A stretch of 64,000 bases of DNA from Pseudomonadota bacterium. Its GTDB lineage: Bacteria; Bdellovibrionota; UBA1018. The DNA is taken from positions 1 through 64,000 of the forward strand of contig JAIXQO010000009.1 of assembly GCA_027485695.1 (NCBI GenBank). The letters run 5' to 3'. The notes below the pieces were generated by a model. It had not been told where the DNA came from. It worked only from the letters and a program-made list of their open reading frames with translations, and did not search any database. Positions 34,131 through 42,775 of the stretch are shown here, in pieces (position 1 is the first letter of the stretch; every line of letters starts with the position of its first letter). Made by a program: the position numbers and the translations under genes.

Positions 34131-35045
34131 TCAATACAAGGTGACTCGAACGTATTCCGGCACGACTCGGACGAGCGAAACGCCAGGCGGAAGGAGCACT
34201 TGAACTTTCTCGCGGTAACGCCCCCTATTCTTATCCACGACGTTCAATTTAGCAATGACACTTCCATCGCGCAGATCCTTCATTCGATCGGCTGCAGCGC
34301 GGACATAGACGGTGACTTGTGTTTGATCGACACGAGATTGGTAGGAGGATTGAACTTCGATCGGAATATTTCTGAGTCGGAAATTTGCTTGAATGACCTG
34401 AAGTGCCGTCAGAAGCCTCGGACGCTGAGACACCAAGCGTACGCCGGGAAGTTCTTCAAGCGGGAGACTGAGTTCCACGGGTTGTCCGACGTTCACTTCG
34501 GAAAGGTCGACGGGAGCAGTCGTGATCTTGGTCAACCCTTCGAGCTGAGATGCGGGCCCGGTCAAGAGGACCCGGTTTGGTTCAATTCGGAATTCTTGAA
34601 CCTGAAAACCTTCGCGGATTTTGCCCTTGGTCTTGAGTTCGACATCTAGTTCTTTTTGAACCTCCCCCTCGACTCGAAACACGAGCTTGGCCGGGCTGAC
34701 ACTCACGACGCGAACACCGAGCGGGAGTTTGATGGGCTGACTAGAGAATTGAAAAGGCACCATACCAGGCGAGGCCTGGGAGAGATCGATCTGAACGGCG
34801 CTCTCCCGGCGGGCGAGAATGGTTTTTAGAAACGCTTTTGGTCCTTCGATACGAACCACCACTGATGTGGGAATTTCACTCGAAACAACCAGACCGGGAG
34901 GTGCAATCACGGCTACGGGAATTTCCTTGGTCACCTCTTCGTGCCGTGAACCCAGAACCACGAGCCAGAGCACGAGCGCAACGACCACCGAGATCGCCTT
35001 AAGAGCCACTCCACGAAACGAATCTCGAGAGATGCGGGTCGGCAT
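34131..35045 (-). CDS. cdaR: CdaR-like YbbR-domain regulator of diadenylate cyclase
   Basis: A 304-residue protein with an N-terminal membrane anchor (about 15-32, ISVVVALVLWLVVLG) and extracytoplasmic YbbR repeats of about 80-90 residues (patterns such as GLVVSSEIPTSVVVRIEGP, FRIEPNRVLLTGPAS and VKVLLPPGVSLVRVVPEYV). In Firmicutes CdaR binds and tunes CdaA. It lies 3 bases after cdaA and about 60 bases before the hairpin preceding glmM. The symbol rests on domain plus synteny. Confidence 0.88.
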   Translation of the reverse strand: MPTRISRDSFRGVALKAISVVVALVLWLVVLGSRHEEVTKEIPVAVIAPPGLVVSSEIPTSVVVRIEGPKAFLKTILARRESAVQIDLSQASPGMVPFQFSSQPIKLPLGVRVVSVSPAKLVFRVEGEVQKELDVELKTKGKIREGFQVQEFRIEPNRVLLTGPASQLEGLTKITTAPVDLSEVNVGQPVELSLPLEELPGVRLVSQRPRLLTALQVIQANFRLRNIPIEVQSSYQSRVDQTQVTVYVRAAADRMKDLRDGSVIAKLNVVDKNRGRYREKVQVLLPPGVSLVRVVPEYVRVTLY

Positions 35046-35048
35046 GAA

Positions 35049-35891
35049 CTAGCGCCCTCCTTCTCGATCCGAGAAGCGCCTGACTAAGGTTTGTCTGAGT
35101 TTTTCCGCCCAGGAGGCGCGCACACGAGTGAGATCCAGGAGCGCAGTCAAGCTCTGTGCGAGTTCGGCCTCATTGAGATTGGTGATGATTCGTCCGTTTT
35201 TCACCAAGTGCGCCTCGCCGGCCTCTTCGGAAACGAGAATGACGATGGCGTCCGAGTCCTCAGTGATACCCAGCGCAGCCCGGTGGCGGGTACCGTAACG
35301 TTTGTCGATGTTTGGATCTTTGGTGAGCGGGAGAAAACATCCGGCCGCTGCAATCCGGCCCGAAGTGATGATGACGGCGCCGTCGTGAATCGGAGAATTC
35401 GTCAGAAAGATCGAATAAAGGAGCTCTGCCTTGACCTGCGCCTCGAGTTTCGAACCCGTCTCGATGAAGTTCTTAAGTCCCGTCTCGCGCTCGATCACCA
35501 TCAAGGCACCGATGCGCTCACCGGCGAGCTTAGTTGCGGCGCGAGCGATTTCATCGACCATGAGTCGCTCACGCTCACTGGCGGAGGAGGAGAAAAACGG
35601 GTTCTTGCCCACGGTCGTCAGCGCTCGCCTGAGATCATCTTCGAACAGGATGATCACAATGAGCACGAAGTAATCAAAGAAGTGCGAAAGTAACCAATGA
35701 GTCGTGAAGAGTTCAAGCGTACTGGAGAGAAAATAGCCGATCGCCAGGATACCCAAGCCCGTCAGCATTTGCATCGCGCGCGTGCCCTTGATCAAGAGCA
35801 AGGTGCGATAAATGAGGAAGGCGACGATCCCGATGTCGACCAGGTCTAGGAGACGAAAACTCGCTTGTAGGTGGCGAATCACCTCAGTCAT
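35049..35891 (-). CDS. cdaA: Membrane diadenylate cyclase CdaA
   Basis: A 280-residue enzyme making cyclic di-AMP from two ATP. Three membrane helices occupy about 18-35, 43-60 and 68-84; the DAC domain follows, with DGA at 170-172 (IHDGAVII) and RHR at 202-204 (GTRHRAALG), the two motifs required for catalysis. c-di-AMP is best known from Gram-positive bacteria for potassium and turgor control; in Gram-negative groups it is found in some deltaproteobacterial relatives, cyanobacteria and spirochaetes. It heads the cdaA-cdaR-glmM-pdxJ-nnr-tsaE run, 98 bases after ftsH. Confidence 0.95.
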   Translation of the reverse strand: MTEVIRHLQASFRLLDLVDIGIVAFLIYRTLLLIKGTRAMQMLTGLGILAIGYFLSSTLELFTTHWLLSHFFDYFVLIVIILFEDDLRRALTTVGKNPFFSSSASERERLMVDEIARAATKLAGERIGALMVIERETGLKNFIETGSKLEAQVKAELLYSIFLTNSPIHDGAVIITSGRIAAAGCFLPLTKDPNIDKRYGTRHRAALGITEDSDAIVILVSEEAGEAHLVKNGRIITNLNEAELAQSLTALLDLTRVRASWAEKLRQTLVRRFSDREGGR

Positions 35892-35989
35892 GGGCGAATC
35901 ACGATCCGTGTCTCATGTCTCTCACTTCGTTATCAAATCGATTCATCCGTGAATTCTTCTCTTTGATCTCACTTCAGTTATGAAGGCAG

Positions 35990-37906
35990 TTAAGCAGGCA
36001 AAGGTGCTGCGCCGCCCGTTCCACCCACCGGGTCCGAACTCGTGCTTCCCGATGCCGGAGGCGGCGTAGACGTAGCGACCGGAACCACACGAACGAGTTT
36101 TTCACCGCGGCAGATCAGCTCGACCTCTGCGCCATCGATCGTCTCATACTCGAGGAGCGCGCGAGCCATCTCGTGCAAGATATCGCGTTTGCTCATCAAG
36201 ATGTCGCGAGCGCGACGGTAGTTACGCTCGACGATATCGCGGATTTCTCGGTCGATCGTCTGAGACGTCTGCTCCGAGTAATCACGGGTCGATCCGATGT
36301 CGCGTCCGAGGAACGGTTGCGATTCGTTATGCCCATAAGTGAGTGGCCCGAGCACATCGCTCATGCCCCATTGGCAAACCATCTTGCGAGCGATATCGGT
36401 CGCGCGTTCGATGTCGTTACCGGCGCCCGTAGTTTTTTGGGAGAACTCGATCTCTTCGGCCATGCGCCCACCCATGAGGAAAGCGATCATGTTTTCTGCG
36501 CGTTCTTTGTCGAGATTCAGACGCTCTTCGCGAGGAAGAGTCATCGTCACACCGAGCGCCATTCCGCGAGGAATGATCGTCACTTTGTGGACAGGATCGG
36601 TGCCCGGCATGAAGAAGCCCACAATCGTGTGGCCAGCTTCGTGAATGGCGGTCACACGTTTTTCGCGGTCCGAAAGCACCATGCTCTTACGCTCGGCGCC
36701 CATCATGACTTTGTCTTTGGCGTCTTCAAAATCCATGAGCTCGACGAACTTCTTGTCTTTGCGAGCGGCCATGAGGGCTGCCTCGTTCACGAGGTTTTCC
36801 AGGTCTGCGCCCGAGAAGCCCGGCGTACCGCGAGCGATGATCGAAAGATCCACCTTGGCGTCCATCGGGGTTTTCTTGGTGTGAACGCGCAGGATCTCCT
36901 CGCGTCCGCGAACATCCGGCGCCGAGACCACCACGCGACGATCGAAACGACCGGGACGCAGAAGCGCGGAATCGAGCACGTCGGGACGGTTCGTTGCTGC
37001 AATGAGGATCACGCCCTCATTGCCTTCGAATCCGTCCATTTCGACGAGAAGCTGGTTGAGCGTCTGTTCACGTTCGTCGTGACCGCCACCGAGGCCTGCG
37101 CCCCGCTGACGTCCAACGGCGTCGATCTCATCAATAAAGATGATGCAAGGAGCGTGGGATTTCCCTTGTTGAAAAAGGTCGCGTACGCGGCTTGCGCCCA
37201 CGCCAACGAACATCTCAACGAAGTCCGAACCGGAGATGGACATAAAAGGCACGCCCGCTTCGCCGGCGATCGCCTTGGCAAGCAACGTCTTACCGGTACC
37301 CGGAGGGCCCATGAGGAGAACGCCTTTGGGAATGCGTCCGCCGAGACGAGTGAATTTTTTCGGGTCTTTTAGGAACTGGACGATTTCTTCGAGCTCTTGT
37401 TTCGCCTCATCGCAACCCGCAACGTCTTTGAAGGTGACACGAGTCGACGAATCAACCGGCATGCGCGCCTTGGCCTTGCCAAAAGACATCGCACGTCCGC
37501 CGCCCGACTGAATCTGGCGCATGAAAATAAAGAAGACTCCAAACAGCAGAAGCAGCGGCAACCAACTCAGAATGAACTGCTGCCATACGGGAGTTTTCTC
37601 CGCGCGCTCGTAGTTCGGCGTGATGCCGTTCTTTTGGAGGATTTCAAAAAGCTGGCCGCTCTCGGATGGGCCAATGGTCTCAAAGGTGCGTTTGCCGTCC
37701 GGCCCAGGGTCCTTGAGATTGCCCACGATCACGTTCTCGGATTTGACGGTGACGTCGGCGACCTTGCCTTCGTTCACGTAACTGATGAACTCGCTGAACT
37801 TGAGTTCACGTCGCATACGGCTACCCGTATCAAACACTTTGTACAACGTAGCAAAGAGCAGCGGGATGATGATCCAGAGAGCAAGGTTCTTGTGTGTTTG
37901 CTTCAT
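35990..37906 (-). CDS. ftsH: ATP-dependent zinc metalloprotease FtsH
   Basis: 638 residues. Membrane helices at about 8-22 and 110-129 enclose a periplasmic domain. The AAA+ domain has Walker A GPPGTGKT (200-207), Walker B FIDEID (257-262), and the second region of homology with RPGRFDRRV. The M41 protease has HEAGH at 422-426. The C-terminus is rich in Pro/Ser/Gly. It degrades membrane and regulatory proteins, including LpxC in many Gram-negatives. It follows tilS, as in many bacteria. Confidence 0.98.
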   Translation of the reverse strand: MKQTHKNLALWIIIPLLFATLYKVFDTGSRMRRELKFSEFISYVNEGKVADVTVKSENVIVGNLKDPGPDGKRTFETIGPSESGQLFEILQKNGITPNYERAEKTPVWQQFILSWLPLLLLFGVFFIFMRQIQSGGGRAMSFGKAKARMPVDSSTRVTFKDVAGCDEAKQELEEIVQFLKDPKKFTRLGGRIPKGVLLMGPPGTGKTLLAKAIAGEAGVPFMSISGSDFVEMFVGVGASRVRDLFQQGKSHAPCIIFIDEIDAVGRQRGAGLGGGHDEREQTLNQLLVEMDGFEGNEGVILIAATNRPDVLDSALLRPGRFDRRVVVSAPDVRGREEILRVHTKKTPMDAKVDLSIIARGTPGFSGADLENLVNEAALMAARKDKKFVELMDFEDAKDKVMMGAERKSMVLSDREKRVTAIHEAGHTIVGFFMPGTDPVHKVTIIPRGMALGVTMTLPREERLNLDKERAENMIAFLMGGRMAEEIEFSQKTTGAGNDIERATDIARKMVCQWGMSDVLGPLTYGHNESQPFLGRDIGSTRDYSEQTSQTIDREIRDIVERNYRRARDILMSKRDILHEMARALLEYETIDGAEVELICRGEKLVRVVPVATSTPPPASGSTSSDPVGGTGGAAPLPA

Positions 37907-37952
37907 ATTTTGTGGCTTTCAGGCTAACAGCCCTGGACGGGCAGATCAACAT

Positions 37953-38681
37953 TTAGCGACGGGAATTACTGAGTGAAAATCGGCGCTTCACACCCGGAAA
38001 CAATTTCTCGACGACTGGTACGAGTTCCGCCCGGATGCGATTTCGAAGGAAGCGCAAGTCCCGGTTCGAGGAATCCTCGCGCCAGGAGAATTGCTCCTCC
38101 TTTAGAAAAGTGTGAGCATTATCCTTGGTCACGTCAAGGAAAGGGCGCCATTCTCCCTTAAAAACGCGATGGATGCCCCCCGTGAGGCCCTTTTCGGGGT
38201 TCGTGAGTAGTCGCCAGAGCTGCGTTTCAAAACGATCATCGGCCGTATGCGCCGTCAAAATCGCCACTGCGCCTGTTTTCCGGATCGCCTGGCGGAAGCA
38301 GCGCTTGCGAAGCTTGCGTGCATGATCCTCCCAACTGTCACCAGGTGCGGGTTTCGTTTTTGCGCGGTAGACGATCACTCGGAGGCCCAGGTCCTGGGCA
38401 AGGCGACGAACGGAACGGGCGTCCTCATCGCTCTCCTCTCCTCGCCACCCATGGTTCACGTGGACCAGTGTGAGCATGCGGGGGGCAATGATGCGCCTTC
38501 CGTAGCGAGCCATCAGAACCGCCAGCGCCACCGAATCCGAGCCACCTGAACAAGCGATCAGAAGCGGTTGTTTTAATGGAAGATCCTCGCGCGCGCCTGA
38601 GGTCGCATGATGACGGAAAAACTGAACCACTTGACGAATCAGCGTTCCGCCTTGGGGTCCCGGTTTGGGATAATTTTGCAT
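37953..38681 (-). CDS. tilS: tRNA(Ile)-lysidine synthetase, short form
   Basis: 242 residues containing only the N-terminal PP-loop ATPase domain (SGGSDS at 45-50, then VHVNHGWRGEESDEDA, LTAHTADDRFETQLWRL, REDSSNRDLRFLRNRIR). E. coli TilS has about 430 residues with extra C-terminal tRNA-binding domains, but short forms of this size occur in other bacteria. It puts lysidine at C34 of tRNA-Ile(CAT) so that it reads AUA. It lies 46 bases before ftsH and 79 bases from a divergent tRNA gene with anticodon CAT. Confidence 0.93.
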   Translation of the reverse strand: MQNYPKPGPQGGTLIRQVVQFFRHHATSGAREDLPLKQPLLIACSGGSDSVALAVLMARYGRRIIAPRMLTLVHVNHGWRGEESDEDARSVRRLAQDLGLRVIVYRAKTKPAPGDSWEDHARKLRKRCFRQAIRKTGAVAILTAHTADDRFETQLWRLLTNPEKGLTGGIHRVFKGEWRPFLDVTKDNAHTFLKEEQFSWREDSSNRDLRFLRNRIRAELVPVVEKLFPGVKRRFSLSNSRR

Positions 38682-38709
38682 AGATTGGATCCAGCCAAAC
38701 GTTTCGGCC

Positions 38710-38738
38710 TTGATTCCGAATACTTCCTCCGATATTGC
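38710..38738 (+). promoter_or_regulatory. Probable promoter of the tRNA(CAT) gene
   Basis: TTGATT (38710-38715), a 17-base spacer, and TATTGC (38733-38738) could be a sigma-70 promoter with a weak -10 box. It would start transcription near 38745, 16 bases before the tRNA. It lies between divergent tilS and the tRNA. Confidence 0.4.
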
Positions 38739-38760
38739 TCTAAGTCCACTTCAAATGAAT

Positions 38761-38837
38761 GGCTCGGTAGCTCAGTTGGTGAGAGCACCGGATTCATAAC
38801 CCGGGGGTCGGCAGTTCGACTCTGCCCCGAGCCACCA
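38761..38837 (+). tRNA. tRNA with anticodon CAT (tRNA-Met, or tRNA-Ile2)
   Basis: 77 bases with encoded CCA. The acceptor stem GGCTCGG pairs with CCGAGCC; the D arm has AGCTCAGTTGGTGAGAGC; the anticodon loop is TTCATAA; the T arm is GGCAG-TTCGACT-CTGCC. The 31-39 pair is A-C. It is not an initiator type (the first pair G1-C72 is matched). CAT could be elongator Met, or Ile2 if lysidine is added; the sequence is closer to elongator Met as I remember them. The neighbouring tilS gene makes the question worth testing. Confidence 0.93.
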
Positions 38838-38884
38838 TCTCTATTTGAAACTTAAACCACATGATGAAGTACGTTAGTCACTCA

Positions 38885-38985
38885 CGGATTTTAAATCCGG
38901 CAGAGTCGAACAACGCGAACGCGTTGAATCGCAACGCGATTTAGAGCGACGCGTGCCCGAGAGGTGTATAGCGCGCATTAGCAGG
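38885..38985. repeat. Cluster of tight inverted repeats and tRNA-like debris
   Basis: Three hairpins stand in a row: CGGATTT-T-AAATCCG (38885-38899), CAACGCG-AA-CGCGTTG (38911-38926) and AATCGC-AAC-GCGATT (38927-38941). GGCAGAGTCGAAC (38899-38911) is the exact reverse complement of the T-arm bases 38814-38826 of the tRNA upstream. Then 38951-38975 (GCGTGCCCGAGAGG...AGCGC) resembles the D-arm end of a tRNA-Ser. No complete tRNA can be folded, so I read this as rearranged remains. Confidence 0.5.
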
Positions 38986-39073
38986 CAGTCAAATCTCTGT
39001 CGAGCTCAACACTTCCCTGTCTACCGCGCTATTCATCAACCGAACAATTCATTAACTTTAAAGACGTCAAAAT

Positions 39074-40579
39074 GTGTCGCCGATCAGTACATTGATGCTG
39101 ATCAGAGCGAGATGTATCGTTCTCACATTTCTTGGATTTCTTCCGATTTACTTGCTTGCCGATGAAACGGTACCTCAGCATTTCATCGCACTTACAAACA
39201 GCAAGTCCATTCAATTGAATGCAGGAATCGAAGCCATAGAACAATTAGATGAATGGGCCAGATCAAATCGTAACGCCTCCTTAAAGGAGCTGAAGGAGTA
39301 CGGCAAAACCAGAAATTTATTATTTCTGATGACCCACCAAGCGCGGTTAACCGCGTCGATCGTTCGATTGTCCAAACCCGAGCCAAACGCGAAAGAATGG
39401 GAAGTAAACGAACGACAAATCTTCTTAAAAAAGGCGCAAACTCAGCAAAAACAAATATCAGCACTCGTTCAATACGGAAAAAAAGGATTACTTCAGCTCA
39501 ACCAGCAGCTCTTCCATTCACTCTCAGACGTCGGTAAACAGGCACTAAAGAACAATCTGAGTATCGATCATCTGCGATCTTTAGGCGGCACGCGAACCTC
39601 AAAAAACGGAGGTCATTCGGGGGCTAAAATGGGCCCTGAATCGCAACTCGGACGCTTTGATCTTTCCGAAAATCAGGATAATCAATTCATCAAAATCCTC
39701 AGGGCGACTCACAACACACCAGAAAACCAGCGACAACGTCTACTACCCCCTCGGCTAACACCTCTGCCGAAGGAGAACACTCCCAACTACTTTGATCGTA
39801 GTCACTATAAAGGAGAAGCTCACTTTCTGTCCGCGATTGGAATCCAAGAGCGGGGTCGAATCTACAAATTTAATAGCGTGGCCGTAGACTTTCCCGAACC
39901 CGGAATGCAAGGCTATTCAAAAGCCTGTTCTGCGTTCGCTATTACCGCCGATATGACGTACGAGTTGAATCGAAAAATTCAACTGGGAGAAGCTAAGAAT
40001 CTCGATGTTGAAATCGCGTATGCGAGGATACTCGGAGAGTCAAACGACGATCCAGATCCCAACCGAAGACTCCCGGAGGGATTACGAGGAAAACTTCGAG
40101 GCGGGTACTGGGACATTGATCAAGGAATAACAAGCATACAAAACGCGTTGTCAGCGCTATCTCCGAATCAGAAATGCCCGAATACCGGAGTGCCGGGAGA
40201 AGAGACCTGGTCAATTCGCTCCAAGAAAGAATTCGCAATCGATAGTTATTCGTCCTTGATTGTTCGAGAGGGACACACCCTCGACCCGGATTTCATTCGC
40301 ACCATGATCGATCATAAACGCCCGCCCATGGTAGTCATCAACACCGAGACACGGATATCTAACGAGGACTGGATACAATATCAAAACGGTGGATTACGCC
40401 ACATCGTGAATGTGGTTGAGTACGGAGAGGACATCGATCCTTTTGATTTGAAACGCAAACCTTATTTCTTAATAAGAGATAGCCTGGCTCGTGAGCCAGT
40501 TAACTACAAGGTGGATGCAAGAGCGTTCATGATGCGTGTCGAAGAACTTCATAAAATCAAATCGGTCAAGTCCATCTAA
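39074..40579 (+). CDS. Secreted papain-like cysteine protease homologue
   Basis: A 501-residue protein with an N-terminal export signal (CIVLTFLGFLPIYLLA). A helical, charged pro-region fills about 31-250. The C-terminal domain carries C1-peptidase landmarks: Q279 and C285 in QGYSKACSAFA (compare QGxCGSCWAF in papain) and H443 in GGLRHIVNVVEYG; the third position, normally Asn in NSWG, reads Asp (D469, IRDSL). The start is a GTG at 39074; an ATG at 39095 is possible. A long pro-region suggests an inactive precursor. It is AT-richer than the housekeeping genes and begins just after the tRNA debris. Confidence 0.65.
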   Translation: MSPISTLMLIRARCIVLTFLGFLPIYLLADETVPQHFIALTNSKSIQLNAGIEAIEQLDEWARSNRNASLKELKEYGKTRNLLFLMTHQARLTASIVRLSKPEPNAKEWEVNERQIFLKKAQTQQKQISALVQYGKKGLLQLNQQLFHSLSDVGKQALKNNLSIDHLRSLGGTRTSKNGGHSGAKMGPESQLGRFDLSENQDNQFIKILRATHNTPENQRQRLLPPRLTPLPKENTPNYFDRSHYKGEAHFLSAIGIQERGRIYKFNSVAVDFPEPGMQGYSKACSAFAITADMTYELNRKIQLGEAKNLDVEIAYARILGESNDDPDPNRRLPEGLRGKLRGGYWDIDQGITSIQNALSALSPNQKCPNTGVPGEETWSIRSKKEFAIDSYSSLIVREGHTLDPDFIRTMIDHKRPPMVVINTETRISNEDWIQYQNGGLRHIVNVVEYGEDIDPFDLKRKPYFLIRDSLAREPVNYKVDARAFMMRVEELHKIKSVKSI

Positions 40580-40640
40580 AATCTCGGAGGTCGATAAGAC
40601 CGAACTCACCGACCGGAGCAAAACTTTTCGCTCTCAAAAT

Positions 40641-40676
40641 AGAAAAAGCGACGAACGTTTCCGCCCGTCGCCTTCC
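40641..40676 (-). terminator. Intrinsic terminator of the LprI-like gene
   Basis: On the minus strand GCGACG (40672-40667) pairs with CGTCGC (40654-40649) around a 12-base loop, followed by TTTTTCTATTTT. It lies 20 bases after the stop codon of the minus-strand gene. Confidence 0.75.
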
Positions 40677-40695
40677 TGGAATTTAAACTCTGCGA

Positions 40696-41094
40696 CTATG
40701 CGCCGCTCGGCGCCTTAAAGTCTTCTGCGAACAAAAGAGCCTCATCGCAGTGCCCCGTTTTGCATTCACGAAGGCGATCACGCAATTGCTCGCCACGCGC
40801 CTTATTTACCTGGAAGTTACAGTCCACGTTGATCGTGCCGTCTTTGGAACAAGTTGCATCGCGGAACTCAATCCATTTTCGCTGAGATTTGGTGAGTTTG
40901 TCTTTTTGCTCTTTTTTCAGCGAATCTTTCAACTCTTTGTAAACTTTATTGAGTTCCTTGTCTGATTCCAAAAACAGTTTAGCCGTGCAGTAAGTCGAGT
41001 CGTATGGGGTCTTAGGATTTTTGCAGGCGTCATCCGCACGCGCTTGCATACTGAACAAAACCAATACAGAAAAAACAAAAGTAAGCGTCTTCAT
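40696..41094 (-). CDS. LprI/DUF1311-family secreted protein (lysozyme-inhibitor-like)
   Basis: A 132-residue protein with a signal peptide (MKTLTFVFSVLVLFSMQARA). The mature part has six cysteines and the DUF1311 core: DKELNKVYKELKDSL, then KLTKSQRKWIEFRDATC near 60-80. Relatives include the mycobacterial lysozyme inhibitor LprI. It is divergent from the peptidoglycan amidase at 41153, with 58 bases between starts, so the two may share a regulatory region; protection of the cell wall from the neighbour or a related enzyme is an attractive but unproven reading. Confidence 0.75.
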   Translation of the reverse strand: MKTLTFVFSVLVLFSMQARADDACKNPKTPYDSTYCTAKLFLESDKELNKVYKELKDSLKKEQKDKLTKSQRKWIEFRDATCSKDGTINVDCNFQVNKARGEQLRDRLRECKTGHCDEALLFAEDFKAPSGA

Positions 41095-41152
41095 CTGATC
41101 TCCGAGAATAAATGATAAGGCGATGATTCAATCGTATATTAGGATGGGAGAT

Positions 41153-41959
41153 ATGAAACTCATTTTATGTACGATCGCGATCGGTTGCGTATTTTCAAGC
41201 TCGGCCCCTGCGGAAACCATCGTGATCGATTCGGGACATGAGCCTTCCAACGGAGGAGCGACAGGGGTTTGTCAGCAAAAAGAATTTACCTATAACGATG
41301 ACGTCGTTGCGGCCCTTCGAGCCGTGCTTGGCAAAAAATACAAAATCGTCCTGACCCGCGAAAAAGACCAGGAAGTCGAAATCTCGAATCCCAAGCTAGC
41401 GGACTTCGTGCCTGCGGCAGAGAAACAAAAATGGGAAAAGAGAAAACCACTGTTCGCGAGAGGCGCGATCGCCAATCAGCAGAAGGCTGACTTTTTCTTA
41501 TCCATTCATCACGATTCAGTCTCGGCAAAATGGCAACAAGAGGAGCCCACAGCATGCGCCGGCAAACCGGGACACAAAATCAGTGCCGAGCTCAAGAAAA
41601 AGTACCAATTCGGGTACAATATTTTTTTGAATCCAGATTCCCCGAAACCGGTCTTCGAAAAATCCATGAAGTTCGCTCGACTGCTCGCGGGACAAATGAA
41701 AGAGCTGGGCCGGATTCCTTCGACCTACCATGTATTTCCGGATGACGATTGCAAATCTTGCAAGCCCATCGATCCAGCTCTCGGGATCTGGTCCCATGAC
41801 TTGGCGATTTTAAGAACCGCGACCATGCCAGCAGTCCTGGTGGAAATCGGAGTGATCGCGGACCAGGAAGACGAAAAAAAAGTATCTGATCCAGCGTTTC
41901 GCCAAAAACTCGCAGTAGGTTTTGAAAAAGCTTTTCAGCGGTTTTTTAAAACACCCTAA
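41153..41959 (+). CDS. Secreted N-acetylmuramoyl-L-alanine amidase (Amidase_3)
   Basis: 268 residues from the ATG at 41153, with GGGAG 5 bases upstream. A short signal peptide ends at APA-ET. The zinc amidase fold is clear: H29 in DSGHEPSNGG, E44 in QQKEFTYN, H119 in SIHHDS, and the catalytic Glu in VLVEIGVI near 237. It cleaves the bond between MurNAc and the stem peptide. No cell-wall-binding or AMIN domain is present, so localisation must come from elsewhere. A cysteine-containing insertion (TACAGK and DDCKSC) is unusual and may be a disulfide loop. Confidence 0.88.
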   Translation: MKLILCTIAIGCVFSSSAPAETIVIDSGHEPSNGGATGVCQQKEFTYNDDVVAALRAVLGKKYKIVLTREKDQEVEISNPKLADFVPAAEKQKWEKRKPLFARGAIANQQKADFFLSIHHDSVSAKWQQEEPTACAGKPGHKISAELKKKYQFGYNIFLNPDSPKPVFEKSMKFARLLAGQMKELGRIPSTYHVFPDDDCKSCKPIDPALGIWSHDLAILRTATMPAVLVEIGVIADQEDEKKVSDPAFRQKLAVGFEKAFQRFFKTP

Positions 41960-42115
41960 GGGAACACAGAACTTGCGACGCCCAGGGGGTTGACTCTCAT
42001 GCGCCTTGATCCGCCTGCATCCATTAGGCTTTAGAACATCAGTCAATAAACGGTCGACGATCGACCGCCGACTGAGCACTTGATTTGCACAGATCTCCTG
42101 GAGAAAATAGAGAGA

Positions 42116-42775
42116 ATGACGTTTCTCTTGAGCATTCTTCTCGCATGGGTAACGCCCCAAAAAGTGTACGCCGAAATAACCCCACTCCCCTGCGTCACCG
42201 TCATCAAAAAAAACGTTCAAATAAGTACGGCGCACACCGAGCTTCGAGAAGTTTCAGCATGGAACATTCGTAAGATAACCAAAATCATGTACGAGCCTGG
42301 CACCGTTGAAACATTTTACGGTCGAGATATCACCCCACTTCAAGCGGGAGCAGAGCTCCTTGCCGCGATTTCTTATCGAAAGATATTCGCAGATTTCAGT
42401 CTGGATCTCGTCGAGTTAGAAATCTGGCATCAACAACAAATCGTGGGTCGCGCACAAATTTTTCGCCCCGATATCGACTCCCCTACATTTGAAGAATTTG
42501 CGCCGATCATCCGAGAGAAAGGGGCAAGAACTTGGGCATTCATCTCGTACGTGATTGCTTCAAAATTTCGAGGTCAAGGTCTCGCCGGTGAGGTGACAGA
42601 GGGTCTGAAGCGAACGCTTTTTGAAGAATATGGTGTAGATGCCGTTCTCGCGACAGTACTGACCAAGAACACTCCTTCTCGAAAAGTCCTTGAAAAAAAT
42701 GGCTTTGAAATCATCGGATCGACCACCGAATGGGACCTGTGGTTCTCCCTCAATAAACGACTCAGAACCCACTAA
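42116..42775 (+). CDS. Exported GNAT-fold acetyltransferase-like protein
   Basis: 219 residues from the ATG at 42116 (site AGAGAG); an in-frame TTG at 42080 is less likely. Residues 1-19 look like a signal peptide (MTFLLSILLAWVTPQKVYA-E). The C-terminal half is a GNAT domain: ISYVIASKFRGQGLAGEV (acetyl-CoA loop of the R/QxxGxG/A type) and NTPSRKVLEKNGFEIIG. GNAT enzymes need acetyl-CoA, which is not expected outside the cytoplasm, so either the N-terminus is not cleaved, or the domain has a different role. No operon partner is evident. Confidence 0.65.
   Translation: MTFLLSILLAWVTPQKVYAEITPLPCVTVIKKNVQISTAHTELREVSAWNIRKITKIMYEPGTVETFYGRDITPLQAGAELLAAISYRKIFADFSLDLVELEIWHQQQIVGRAQIFRPDIDSPTFEEFAPIIREKGARTWAFISYVIASKFRGQGLAGEVTEGLKRTLFEEYGVDAVLATVLTKNTPSRKVLEKNGFEIIGSTTEWDLWFSLNKRLRTH

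Noticed and set aside
36173..37372. A 399-codon open frame on the plus strand across ftsH
   Set aside because: It lies wholly antisense to ftsH, which has every expected motif; the frame has no ribosome site and His/Arg-rich random character.
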